Below, piece by piece: positions 24,201 to 38,040 of a DNA stretch of 64,000 bases; position 1 is the stretch's first letter; every line of letters starts with the position of its first letter. The notes beneath the pieces are model-generated. The model was not told the DNA's origin, did no database searches, and saw only the letters and a list, made by a program, of their open reading frames with translations. Position numbers and translations under genes: made by a program. The DNA is from Albula goreensis (lineage: Eukaryota > Chordata > Actinopteri > Albuliformes > Albulidae): NCBI GenBank assembly GCA_022829145.1, contig CM040764.1:9940049-10004048 (forward strand), in the 5' to 3' direction.

Positions 24201-27200
24201 TTCTTGCCTGTGGTGCTAGCGACAAGGAGATTTAACAATAAGCTTGCAGAGAGCATAAAAAGAAAAAGAAGTAGAGCTGTAGATGAGCTGTTTTAGTCTC
24301 AATACATTTAGGTAGTGTGGAATCATTGGAAAGTGTTACACCCATGAGTACCCTTTAATTCAAGGACTTTCTGCCAGCACAAATACAAAGAGTATCACTC
24401 TGCCTTTGGGAATGCTTCTTCAAGGACTGCTTTATTTTTTCTTCTAATCACAAAACTAAATACCACACAGCATCTTTATTTATTAAGAAACAAATTAATA
24501 TAGTAAAAAAACAGGTCTGTAATTTGCTCAAGACAACTGTTCAGGTCCCAGTCTGGCACATTATGTAAAGAAATGTGCTCGTTTATTAGCTCTGTGTATT
24601 GTCCCTCCTAATTTTCAAATAAGAGCCTCTTTGATTTCAGATAAAAGCACATTTGTAAACAAAATATTAAATGAGTGTTTTTTATGGGCAAATAATTAAA
24701 ATTTTCCTCACAATAATATGTGAGCAAATTTCATTCAAGACCCTCCCTGATCTTCTGACAACTGTGTAACCCAAACAGAAACCTATGAGAGTGTGCATTA
24801 TGTAAGGCATAGCACCTGATGAGGTGTCCATTGTACGAATGTAAGGGGCGAGGTGGAGACGAAGAACTCCACGACGGAAAGCCTCCACCAAGTCCCTTAC
24901 ATTCATAAAACGGACACCTCATGGGCTGTCCTGCCGCTTATATCACGGTTCCTTGCTAGGTGTGGTCATTTCAATATAAGGTCACTTTTTTTCTGGCTAA
25001 AAACATAATTATTTTAAGACATATCCTATCACTATAGATGATAGGCACTACTTTACGCTTGAGTAGACGACCGTTTCCTGAACCCAAAGCCAGGTGTTAG
25101 ATGTTCTGGAACTGTCAAGGTTCGAAACGCACGTTGGTCACAGCTAGTCACAGAAAATATTCCCACAGATACATGCTGTGAGTTCAGAGAACTGCTCTCA
25201 CATTTTGCAAGCAAGGTAGGTTTACTGGCTAAAATGATTATCTTTAGTTTTTTGTTTTTCCAGTGGCTTAAGTGTGCATATTAAAGCCAGATAGCCCATT
25301 TAGATAGCTGACATCCAGTCGTCAAAAGTTTTGTCCTCGCCAAATAAATTATAATTAACGGTCCATTGTGGTTTTTATACTTTTAAGTTTTAATGTTAGC
25401 TAACAAATGAGTTAAAATGTTAATGAGCGAATGAAACAGCTGACTATTATTGACAAGGCTATGGCTGGTTACCATTGTATCGCCACTACGCATTGGTTAA
25501 GAGTGGTGATAAAACTTTTAACCAGGCCTGTGTTCAAGGTGACCACAACATATGAATTTAATTGACACCTTCCAGCCAATCAGAAATGCGTATTTTCCGT
25601 ATCCATGATATAATGGCAACGTACTGTGTGTATCTAAATATTTTTAAGGGTTTTATCATTATTGCATCATGATTACGCACGGTAAGGGAAAAGGTCAAAG
25701 GTCATGCAGGTAGGAAAGATGGATGAGAGTTGTGGAAGTCCCCTGTTCCAATTCCCATCTCTGAGGTTCTACTTTGTTTATTACCTAATTAGGTCATTGC
25801 TAAAATTCCCCTTTTATGCAATTCAGAGCTTTAGCTAATTCTGCATGACTGTAACATATATGAAGAGACTGTGGGCCCTGCAGGAAAGGTGTTAAGAGCC
25901 CTCAAACACACTGCAACACTTCAGCACCAGGGCTGAGTCCTCCCGTGGCAAAGACTTGAACATGATCATGGTTTAGGACACTCCTCGTCTGGGTTTAAAC
26001 CTTATTTCCTTTGCCAAGATTCACCTTGCATTTCCAACAGTTTTCTGAGGTTGGTGTTACTGCAGATTTATTTTTGAGGATACTACGGCTGAAAATAGTA
26101 TATTTTGTGGTGCTTCCAGAGTAATGAATACTTTAAGAGCGTCTCACACCAGGAAACCGCAGAACGGTGTCCCACGAGCGGAAGCGCATCCATCCTGCTG
26201 CGTACCGCTTCCCCGAAACTTTACTGCCACGGTCCACATTATTTTCATCTCTTAAACCCCACTGTTTTTCTTTTTTTAATCTTGGTGTAGTGTGTATCTG
26301 TGTTTTCATCCCTTAATGCCAAAATATAAAGGAAACACTAGAAATAATCCAGATTAGAATAAAAGCAAAACCTGTCAACCGGGCTTTATCAGTGCTAATC
26401 TGCTCTGACCCGATGTCATGACATTTTCATTAGCCACAAGGGACCAAATCTGATTATTGAAAGTAGGCTCTACTTTTGTGGGTCTGTTGTGCAAACAAAC
26501 CCAAGATATTAAGCCCGTTGTAAATGGATTCATTTTGATATTGTCTGTTTCCATGAGCGAATGCATATGGCCTGATTGATGTATCGGAGTATTAATGTTG
26601 AAGGCTGGCACTCCGCACTGGGGCTTTGGTTATTTTGGCGAATAATTAACGGCTATCGGGGAGTAATCACAGAGGATCAGTGTCATTCAGGGTCTGAAAT
26701 ACATGCACACAAATGCCACTGGGAATGAAGCTGGCGTGTGATTGGCTGTTCTTTTCTCCTTTATCCCTCATTTGCTCCTTCCCTAAAATTGCAGCGTGCG
26801 GTCATCTGCATTTCATACCATCCCGACTCCCAGCGACTTCATTATCCAAACCATAAAAAACTTTTGATCTTCAGCATTTCAAGGCTGACAGTTGCTTCAA
26901 CAGTTTATGTGAATCTTCTGATTCTCTAAATTAGAGCATTGCTAAGCTGGATGATTTCTTCTGTTTTTTTTTGCTGAGATTGACTGACATTGAAAAGGGG
27001 ATTATATCAAAATTGCCCAATCCGAATGGTTGATTTAACCCCCTCCAAAGGTCAGTGAGGGCTTCTGTTGTACAGCATGGGGAGCTTTGTGCATGTGATG
27101 TGCCTCTCCACCTCCAATCCAGAGCTGCACTCTCTGCAACCTCTCTGCTCAGAACCAAAGCCCTGGTGCTGGGTCACATCCTGATGAGAATAAGCCGTGT

Positions 27201-30200
27201 GATCTCGAGGTCAAGCAGTAAAACAAAACATTATTACATCATAAATGCAGAATACCATCATTTTACAAAGGAATATGTTTAAAAAATTTTGACTAAAGAA
27301 GAAAGAACAAGCTGGTTCACATAGAGATTGGTTGTACAAGTCCATTTTATGTTGCAAATGATTGGCTTGTCAGTTTTCAAAACAGCTTGATACAATTAAA
27401 GATAAAAAGTCATTGAATCTAACAAGCTCGGTTGCAGAAATGGCAAATATCTAGTTTATCTTTATTACCACAAATGCAAAAAGGTAAACATGAAACCAGT
27501 TAATTATATGAGTATAGATCAAAGTTTAAAAGAAATCTCCATTGCTATTTGCTTGTGTGGAGGAAAAGCAAGTTTTGCATAGCATTAACTATGAAAAAAA
27601 TGATAATTTCCAATGTGGAACAGATTGAAAGAAAAGTTGGGAGAAACCGACTTTACACTGGAAGTCCATCCTTCTCTGACTGTCCCAGCCCTCCTGTTTT
27701 CAACATTTATGATTATTAGTCAACAGGAAACAATTATTGAGGTTCTACTGTCATAGCTAATGTGTGCTAGTTTTTCTCATGTATAATTTTGCCCTTGCTT
27801 GTATCAATAACTTTTGTGGTTGGTAACTTTGAAGAATGGGTATAAAACAAACAACTCTACTGTATGTGCAGGAACAGAGTGACATCTGCCTCAGCTCCAT
27901 CCATACGCTGAGTGATTCCCATGGGCTTCCACATTTCCCCCCCTCATGTGATTTAAAATGAAGGGGGCAAAGAGCTATTTTTACGGTACAGCACATAATA
28001 TTTAATCAAATCAGTAGCCTGAAGAAAACTAGTATGCCCATTTTAATGTAGGACTTTATATATCTATATTTGTGACTTTCTCAGTGACAGTAGCTGACAT
28101 GAACTGGTTCAGAAACCTTCTTCAGTGTTTGTCTTTGAGAATTAGCATCCCATGACACTAGCTGATAGATCAAGGTTAGACAGTAGAGTAACGCAGAGAA
28201 AAGGGAGCAGACCCTGAAACTTGTGTAGGTTGTTGCAGTCAAATGACAAAAGACTGACTTTCCCAGAGTAAATCATCAAACGTCCTCCCCGACAGACACC
28301 AGCAATGGAAGGATTCATCCTCATGGTGGAGAAAGTGGCCTCCATAAAATGATCCTTGGTAATTTCTGTAACGTACTGTGTTGACATTTATTTTAAAATA
28401 TTAATGCAAAGTATTTTGATACGATTTGGAAATAATTCAGCTGAAGCACAAAGGAACTGTGTACCCTAAAAGGGGCAAGTGCATTGAGTCAGCAGTGTGT
28501 CTCTGAGTCAGACTTCCTTTGGTAACACTGCATCTCTAAGTCCATTTCCCCGGACTAATCCATCCACTAAAGAAGCCCGGTTTAGTGACTTTTAGTGACG
28601 GTCACGTTTATCTTTTAGAAATGGCAGTGAAAAGCAATACAGGTGTGCTTAGAGCATAAGTCCAGGATGGGTTTGAGAGCGTCAGCAGCGCCTGAAGGAT
28701 GTGGAGAAGGATGAAAAAAACCCTGATGACCTGGGTCATTTATCCCTCAACACTCTCACTCCGCAGGGAGTATCCCGCCCAAACGCACTGTACTTTTCAC
28801 ATTCCGACAGCGCAGTAATTACAGTGGAGACCAGCACTGAATGTAGTTTGTTTAATTGGATTCTAACCATTCCAATACTCTATCACGTGTTACTTCTAAC
28901 CCCAAAACGGGGGCGTTGACAGCCTCGTTTTTTAGTTGTCAGCACAGAGGAGATGAATTATTCATTGGGTTATTAAGAGATTATCTGGAAGTGTTTATAT
29001 GCTGATACATTGTTAACAAATATCCTCCTATTTATTCATCTTAGCTTGAATAATGTGGGCTATTCCCATCCATTAGCCTTAGGAGGAAAATGTCCTGTTA
29101 AATTGTGATATTAAACAGAGTGATTAAGAGACTTGAATGAGTTCATCCTGTTTGTGTCCTTCAGCATCACATCTCCCAGTGCTGTTTATTCGGTTTGTCT
29201 ACAACAGTGGTTCTCAACATTGGTCCTGGGGACCCACCACGTATGCTGGCTTTTATTCCAACCACAACTGCAACCCCAGAATCTTAAAAAGCTGCTAATT
29301 GTTCATAATTGTTCAATTGGTCATGCTTTTCTTGATTAGAAAGATAATTGATAATAGATAATCATGACATTGAGAACAGACAAATTTTAAAAGGCTTTAT
29401 TTGTGCTAAATGCCTTAATAGAAAATAAAGTCATGCCAATAAAATTAAGCATTAGGTTCATAACCTCAATGTTCTTAATTTCTGAAAATGTCATGTACTG
29501 TTCTGTACCATCAATCTCATTAATCTGAGATGAGTTAGGCTGAGCAGAGGTAGGGGAGAGAAGGATGTGCTCTGGTCGCAATGAGCTTCTATTCAGTCTT
29601 CAAAATGGGCACAGGACAACTGAGAGTGACAAAGCGTCCATGGTGAGGAGAGTTTTGTCTGAAGAAAAGGAACTAAGAAACAGAATGTGGGTGTTTTCCC
29701 AGTCCTCATGGCAGTGTAAATGAGTGTTGACGCTAGCATACAATGCAAGCTTATCAACAATGGCCATGTGGAATAATTCAATAATTATTTTAATTATACT
29801 TCAGCATAAAAGAACACACTCTGGGTTATATCAATTAATTTATTAAATTCATTCTTGTCAATGAGTATAAAATGTATGAAAGTTTTTCTGTTTTGAGTGT
29901 CAGTAGACTTGTTGCATGACAGATTCATTTGGTCTAGACAAAAAGTGTGTTCTACCCACATTAAAGTGTGCTCTGTGCCGTTTCTGGATTGTACTGTACA
30001 GTAGAGGGCTGTACATCACAGTACCTCAGTGTTTGTATGATCGAAATGTGGCAACAGCGTTTAAAGACACCATTTGGCTCTGAAGGATCTTGCATAAACT
30101 GTAAGATCATATTTTAAAAGGAAAGTTTTCTTATGCATTTTTGCCTGAAGGTTACTTCCCTGTGTAGAGGGAGAGATGAATTCATTCAGAATTGTTGCTA

Positions 30201-33200
30201 AAAAAAAATACATTTTGTAGCTGCGGTACATGCACTTGACAGTCAGTACAACTTGGTGAGGTTTCCACTGAAACTGTTGGCTCTTACAAGAACTGAGGTA
30301 ACTAATGTGTGCCTTACAACAGTATGAGACGAAAAAAGTTTTTCTTAAGTGGTGTGGGAGGTAAGAACAGGAGTGCATTTTAATGTAACATAAATACAGA
30401 TTCCATTATGTGTAGGAGAAATAGTTAAGGTACAGTCTGTACCACATTGTAGCTGCGGCCATAGACTGAGCTTAGTTGAATCTGGCAGCATGGAAGTCGC
30501 CCATGGATGTGCAATTACGCTAACGTACAATTACACGGGTCTGAATTGTTCTCTCCTCCCTCCGACTCTGTTCTTAGACGTGTTTTTCTCCTCGCACCCT
30601 GCCATGGAGGACTCATCATTCACAGTTGTTCCCTTCCCTTTACTCCCGTCTGTTCCGCTCACCTGTGGTTTTAAATCACCTGGAAAGCCCTTAGCCCCCC
30701 TTCTGGTATTTGAAAGAACATATAGAATGTTTACCAGATGTAAAACTTTTGCAGTGAGCCATTATAAAGCCATTTAAGAGCAGGGACAGAAAGCACTCTT
30801 GATCAACTAATTGAACTAATTTAATCGTTGACCTCCATAAATATAGTTTTTTTATATACATATATATATGCATGTATTTCCTTCCTCCCTCCCTAGCTCA
30901 TAACAGTACTCATATTGTGTTTTGAGTTTCATGGGAATGGGCCCTGCTGTCCACTGCTGGCAGTGTCAGGGACCGAGTTCCACCCACCAGCCCTGCGGAG
31001 TGCATCGCTGCACAAGGGCCTGCTGCTGTGGCTGAATGTGCGGCTCAGCTCCCCCCATAAATACTGCAGTTTGGCATGACAGCCCCGCCGCCTGCACCGT
31101 CCGCTGTCCGCGCTCGCCTGATTGAGACCGGGGTGCGTTGTAAATAGTTGCCAGGATCGATTTCTTCCTCTGTGCTTCAGCGTGCTCCAGCCCTCCATAA
31201 TGTCCATCTGTTTCCAAGCAACTCAAATGGCTTTGTGCACTTCTGCGCGTATCTCGGCTGTATGCGTAGTTGTGTATTTTTTGTGATGTTATGTATGTGT
31301 TGTGTGTTTGCTACTGCATTTGCTGCTGTCGCAATTGAATTCTTCACTTATTTCTACCTTAAACTTAAATGCACTTACTTACACTTGGAAGCCTTGCTAT
31401 ATGCTATATTGTGGTGAATTGCTTCCCATTTTATGATGAATTGCTCCTTTTTAGTTTTACTTAATGTATTTTTTTGACTCAATCATATCCTAGGCTGTTT
31501 ACTGGGGCATTAATCTCTTTACCACTGCATATTACTGTAATAAGGAAGGAAAGTAGGAACGCTGTGTACCTCCTTGGAGCTGAACCCACAACATTAGTAA
31601 TATAAAGCCCTCCTGTCTCTGACCAAATTTCATTTAAAGGGATGTGATTACATTTTGGTAGGTAAGCCAAAGCTGTATCTAGAAGGTGCATTTCCTCAAT
31701 TTTGAGAGGAACTGTTCCAGTAACTTCCATAAACCTCAAGTCATCGTGCTCATGTTAAGTGCGGCCCTTTGAATGGATGGGTTGTTCTCTGGATAAGCAG
31801 ACAAAAGTGCTTAATTACCAAAATGGTCAGAGTTTCTATTTAAATCGCTGAAACTGATTGTGATACTGCCATGAGGGGAGGCAAAGTCATATCTAAACTA
31901 TTACTGTTACTGAGGCAGTATGCAAAGCAAGTGTGGAGTTACAGTATAACCGGGCTGATTTTACAGTTTATCTGTTTCCTGGTACTGATATGAGAGTGAC
32001 ACTGTAGAGGTGGGTTCAGACTCAAAAGCACAGTCAGTGGTAGCGTCACCACAATGTGGTGGAATCTAATGAGACATAAAAGCATGGTTTAATCGAATCA
32101 AACAAGGATCATTGCCAACCCTTCTTTTAAATGGCTGGATTGGGTGAGTGCCGAAAAGACTAAACCAGGTTTTAAGGTGGTGTTTTGGCAACCCTCGCGC
32201 TCAGAGTGTAACAGGTTTGCTGTGGGGCAGGTGGTGTTTCGTGCATCTCTCTTTATGTCCAGCTGTGCCACCCTCTGACTATTCTCTGTAACAGCGACAC
32301 CCTCTGGTCAGTAATAGACACAGCAGTCCATTGCTTCCTGAATTGTTTTTTTGCAATCGTCTGTCCTTGCTGAGCAAGATACATCTTATTTAAGGTACAA
32401 CTTATTCAGCTTTTTGGAGTTGCTTGACATCTCCAATGGAAGAAAAAAAAACTGAACTCTTGCTCCAAATGAAAGTGTATAAACCCAGAGTCCCTTCATT
32501 TTTTTCATTTTATTTTTTATGTGGGAGTCATCCAACAGTGGCTTTGGCCCCTACTTTTCCCACTGAAGAGATAAAACACTATGATGGTGTTTGGACAGGA
32601 GATAATGCACTCCCATCTCAAAATGAACTGTCATTTGCCTGTAATTGTTTGGTTAACGGGACCAAAGGAAATGCTACCTTTTGCTTTAGAGACTAAATTA
32701 CGGAGGAGGCAGTGTCACACTGCATATTATGCTGGAGGGAAAGATCACATGAACAGTCATTTTGAAACATCAACTTGTGTCAGTGTAAATGATTCTCACC
32801 ACACACAGTTAAATATAAATGAACAGCACCACGTTGATATAACTAGAGGAGAGAAATGAACGACAGCTCACCCTGATAGCAGCCAAGCCCCCAAATCACA
32901 GTATTTTGTATAATTATGATGATGCCTTTCTGAGATTCTCATTTCCTCACCACAGGAGGAAATGGCAAGTTAATCTTTTTGTAAAATTAAACCAACTCCA
33001 GGCCTCTTGCCCTTCATATGTGGAGGTAGAGGAGTGGTGTCAATTTTCAAAACACCAGTAGCTCTTTTTTTGACTCGAGTGCGCAGTTTCAGGTTCTCCT
33101 GATTTTAATTCCACCCTTCCATTCAGAATTTCACACGAAATAGTCTGACCTGTTAAACAAACATCAAACAATAAAAACGTGCATTTCACTTCACGCTGTG

Positions 33201-36200
33201 GCCTTGAAATTGCATTTTCTGAGACACGCTGCCCCTGTGGTATAAACACTTATCTCTCCAATAACTGGAGCCATACACAAGCATCCAAGTGCAGTGCCTC
33301 TCACAAAACTTCCCACAATGCTGTAGCCGGTCACGCCAGGGTATTTTCATTAAGGGAAGTGCGTAAGGACAGGCCAGCATCTGGCACAGTTACATTGCTG
33401 AACAGTTACGACATGCTGTTAAACTCCTGGCTCTGTGCCATGCCAGGTGTGTCCGTCAGCTTTCCTGAGCTCTTGCAGAAACATGCATAATGATCATAAT
33501 AATAATAATAATTAATAATAATACCAACAACAATTATTTATTAATTTAGAAAAGATGTCAATACCTGGATTGTATATCTCAAAGCACTCTGCATGTACAT
33601 TGAACAGTAAATATGATGATATCAAACACACAGTGATTCATAGAAATCATTAACATTTGAGCAATGTTAAAAGTGCTGTAAGAGTGCCGGGCGTTCAAAG
33701 TGTTTTGGATGTTAAATGGAGTCAGATGGGAACGTGGAGCGCAGTCCTGAGTGCACTCATTGACCTGCCTCCTCCTGTTATTTACCTCCCCTGCCTTCCC
33801 CCCCACTGCTACTCCCAGAGTAAATGGCGTGTTTGATGTGAGAAAGGTACATTCTGCTTCCAGCCCTCTTGTGTACCCTACCCTGTGTTCCATACCCCCT
33901 GCTGGCTTGGACGTGGTGTGGCATTTACGTCCTCCTGTGATCCCTCCCTTCCCCCCCCATCGCATCGCCTCATGGCAGCGAAGGGCCGTTAATGAGCATG
34001 AGCATCGCGTGCACCTCAGGCTGGGATCTGCGTTGCGTCACATCGCAGAGTTGCCGTGCCTTTTTGAATAATCCTCCTCACCTCTGTGTACCAGCTCTCA
34101 TACTTGTAATGTTTCTGTTCTCTCCAGTCTCTGTGTGCTGACCAGTGCCTGTGCAATCAGCAAATTAGCTATGATACAGCAGCAGCCCTTATCAAGTAGC
34201 TAATTAACTAAGCTACAGCGGTGGTGCTTATCAATTAGCTAATTAGCTGAGATACAGCAGTGGCCCTTGTCAGTTAGCCTAAGACATTGCCTTGACTCTT
34301 AGAACTGGGATCTTAAGGCCTATTGAGTTCAAGAGGACGGATTTAATCTTCCCAGTACCTCTCTTCTGTTACATTGACGTTAAATGGAATTGGTTTTGAG
34401 CTTCATTTGTCTTTAATCTGGGGAGTCGAGTTTGCCAGTGATTTTGATGTGCTCAGTTTGCGTGCCTTGCGAAAGAGGCAGCTCTTTTGTGCTATACATT
34501 TGACTTCCCGTGCATTGTTTTAATGGCTTTTTGACGTAGTTTCTTGTAAATTCAATAGCCTTTTTCGTAAACCCCTAAAAACAGGTCCCCTTTTCATTAG
34601 CTGATATGCTCTGAGCTGGGGCAGGTTTCCTTAGAAATTCTCAAGATCATACCTCAGCAGAAATGGGTTTGGCAGGGGCCTTCGTAGTCTCGAGGCAAAT
34701 ATGAGTGATGTGTTTTTGAGCTGAGCGATCAGAATGTGACAGAACAGGAAATGCTTTAAAGAACTGAGCAAATAAGTGGAAAAAAGGTCCTGCATCAGTA
34801 CCCAGCAAACAGACCCTAAAGCTCTTCTCAAATTTGTGCCCCCCTCTCAGTGTGCTGACAGTTTAATACCGATCCCTACCCTCGGCAGCCCTGTGGACAA
34901 TCAGGAAAGACCGCTGCTCCTGGTGCACAGTGTCCCCATCGCTGTGCCGGGGTATTGTTTTTACCTGGCACTGATGGAAGCCCACCCCCAGCTGGCAAAC
35001 CACACCACCTGCAGCCTTAAAATGGCATGCTCAGGAAGTTTCCCATCCAAGAGCAAAGGCCAACCCTGTTTAGGTTCAGCCATCACAGCTATATTGACAT
35101 CAGTTCTAAAGTTTGGTTCATACTTGTCTGTCTGCTCGACACTATGTCGCAATAAAACAAACACCATATTTACAAATATTGTGTTGCCCTAGTTTAAAAA
35201 AATATGAACACATGAACTTTGGATTGTTTGCCAGAAAGTGCTCTTTATCATTTATAGCAAGTCATTTATGGATGTAGGCACACACTACTGCAGACAGCAT
35301 GGAGAAGAAGCTGCCCTCTCTTTAGCATTCTCTTACTTTATGTGTAAAAACAGTTACCTGGCACAGCTGGTGAAAATTAACTAAAGAGCCAGCTTGCCTG
35401 AGAGATCCTGATAGACACTGTAAAACATTTAAGATATGTGTCCAACTGTCAGAAAGGGTGTGATGACAGGTTTGAGGTAAAATATATTGTCTCCACAACA
35501 AGAAAAAAAAAAATTCTGAGTCCACATTGACAGTTGTTCTGACTGTACATTAAATACCACTGTGCTCAAAAACATGTTGTTACCTTCTACCAGACAACAA
35601 ATAAGTCGGTGCAGGCCAAATGTCTTGTTACTGATGCCACCATATTCTTTCCCCTGAACAGGTGGAGCAGGGTTCTGTTAACACAACATTATGATAACGG
35701 TATTTTTGGCCCAGTTGCACATTTATGGTTGGGCCTGAAATACACGTCACTTAACTGAAAATGAAGGCATCTCAGTTGGATGTGCCCTTTGGAAAAGCCC
35801 AGTCAACCCATCTGATTGACCAGAACAGGGCATTGAGGTTTAGTAAAGTTTTTTAAGGCCCGTGTGAGGGTAGCGGGGGTGTTGTGAGGATCGGTTGGGG
35901 GTTCGGCTGCGTGTCTGTCAGCCTGGCCTGGGTCTCCAGAGAGCGTGGCCTCCCTGCAGCTGCAGGAAGCTGCACCTGCAGAGCCGCTGCAGGGATGCGT
36001 CCGGCCCATGCTCCACTGGTGAAGAGTGTCTGGCAGAACGTGTCAAATTAGCCATGCAAGGCCAGTTCATAGAAGCAAAGGGCACTAGCAGATGTGTGTG
36101 TGTTTCAAGGAAGGAAGTGTTTTTGTGAAAACTTACATAACAGGCAAAATACCAGGGACCGTCACAGTGGTGGGTTTAGACCTGGCTTCCTGAAATCCCT

Positions 36201-38002
36201 TAGGGTATTGCTTAAAGATTAAGAAAGCATTGTGTTTTTGGGCCCTGTCTCTCAATGGTGATGTGTCTTTTCGCATACAAGGGACTGTATGCATATGTGT
36301 ATATGTGCTGGTGCGCGCCCATGTGTGCGTTTCAGAGAGAGTGAGTCTTCAGTCTGTGAGCATGTGTGTATTTGTGTGTGCATGTATGATCACGGTGGGA
36401 AAAAAGAGCCTGACAATGCAAACCTGTCTTACTGACCCGCTAAGATGATTGCAGTGGATATCAAGCAATAGTGTGCATGCATGTGTGCACAAATGTGTTT
36501 TGGAATGGCTTTGAAGTTTGTACATGCTGTAGCCAATAAACACTCAAGTCACAATTTTTATTATCCATGCATTCCATTATTTTAATCTGTCGGTGTACTT
36601 TATGTTCATGTGGAACCAAATAAATTACTCATATGCATGTGTGTGCATGTGTGCCCATGTGTGTTTGTTTTGGTTTAGGAGTGTGTGTGTATGTGGCCTC
36701 AGAGCGTATTACATACTGTGTTTGGATGCAGTGCTCCACAGCTGTCTGTGCTTTACGGTGAACTTTCCAAATTCCACTTTTATTGGCTCCAAGCGTAGCG
36801 CTCTCGGCCAAATAACATTATGTTATTATTACTCCATTAGGTTACTGGCTGATTTCAGTGTTTCCACGGTAAAGTTTCAGAAAATAAGATAAAATAAGAC
36901 GGCCTTTGATTTCCACTCATCTGCGACAAACATTATTCTCTCACACACACACAAACACACACACACACACACACTTTTATTCACATGCACTTTCAGAGAA
37001 TAGAATCGAGGCTCTGTGCCCCTCTCCCATGGCGTGTAAAGAGGTCTGAAAAGCTTGCCAGTGGTAACTTTTTGGGCTCATCCTTAAAGCGGTGATGGTC
37101 TTTATTATCCTGTGGGCTTTCGGTTTTCCAGCAGCACAGAAATGAATGGAATGACTGATTGGAGGGAGGGATAATAGGGTACGTTCTCCCTTCAGTTACC
37201 GACGACCCTCTGATCAGTGAGGAAGCCCCTCATCCATGGCAAAATGCTGTTATTCTCTCTGATTTTATTTATATCAACTTTTATTTTATTAGCCGTGCTG
37301 CACACAGCATGTTGGGAGCGCTCGTGGCTGATTTGGGGCAGAATTGGCACGTGTCTCCTTGAAGACCACCAAATGTTTTAGCTGTTTGAAAAGGAGGGTT
37401 GTTTTAACTAAAACAGTGCAGTGTATACCACTTTGCCATCAGGCACACCAAAGCAGTAGGCTCCTGATCTTAAAACAGATCAGCAATCAGGATGACATGT
37501 GTTTCAGAGGTCATAAAGTCATTATGAGAGGGACCTTATTATTCTACTGTGAGGTTCCTGTCTCATGTTGCCAGGAAACCCGCACCCCTCTGCCCTATCG
37601 ATGGCATTGATGGGCATTTTCAACTCTGGGCCCCCTCAGTAATTCAGTGCTTTCACCCTTGAATGGCACCCATGTGTGTCACAGAGTGGATTTGCACAAT
37701 GGCCTAAACCCTGACTGTTTCCTTTTTTTGCAGGGTGTCCCTCCCGCTAACGCCACCGGTCGCCCCGAGGACGAGCTGGAGCGCCTGACCAAGAAGATGC
37801 TGTACGACATGGACAACCCCCCCTCTGAGGAGTACTTTGGTAAGAGCGCCCGCTGTCTGAACCCCGAGCAGGCCGCCGCGGCATCTCCCGAACACCCTGT
37901 GCATCTCAAGCAGCCCGAGTTAGTCCCGTGACAGTGTTAAACACTGCATTCCAGTCATCTCAAAGCAACTAATGAGTAAAAGAGTGAGTGAGAGAGGAAG
38001 GG

Positions 38003-38040
<38 letters not shown>

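Larger units (their letters stand above)
23055..37733. other. LPP intron c (14.7 kb)
   Basis: It starts GTACGC and ends CCTTTTTTTGCAG. Separate entries cover a 104-nt hairpin (24819), a transposon-like stretch (24938), a repeat fragment (29205), a 39-bp tandem repeat (34164) and a CA tract (36941). There are also a poly-T run at 23467, an ATA/TAA-rich run at 33495-33530 and several TG-rich patches at 36280-36520 and 36640-36700. The rest (23500-24780, 25650-29200, 29400-34100 and 34300-36900) shows no gene or RNA I can support. Confidence 0.85.
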
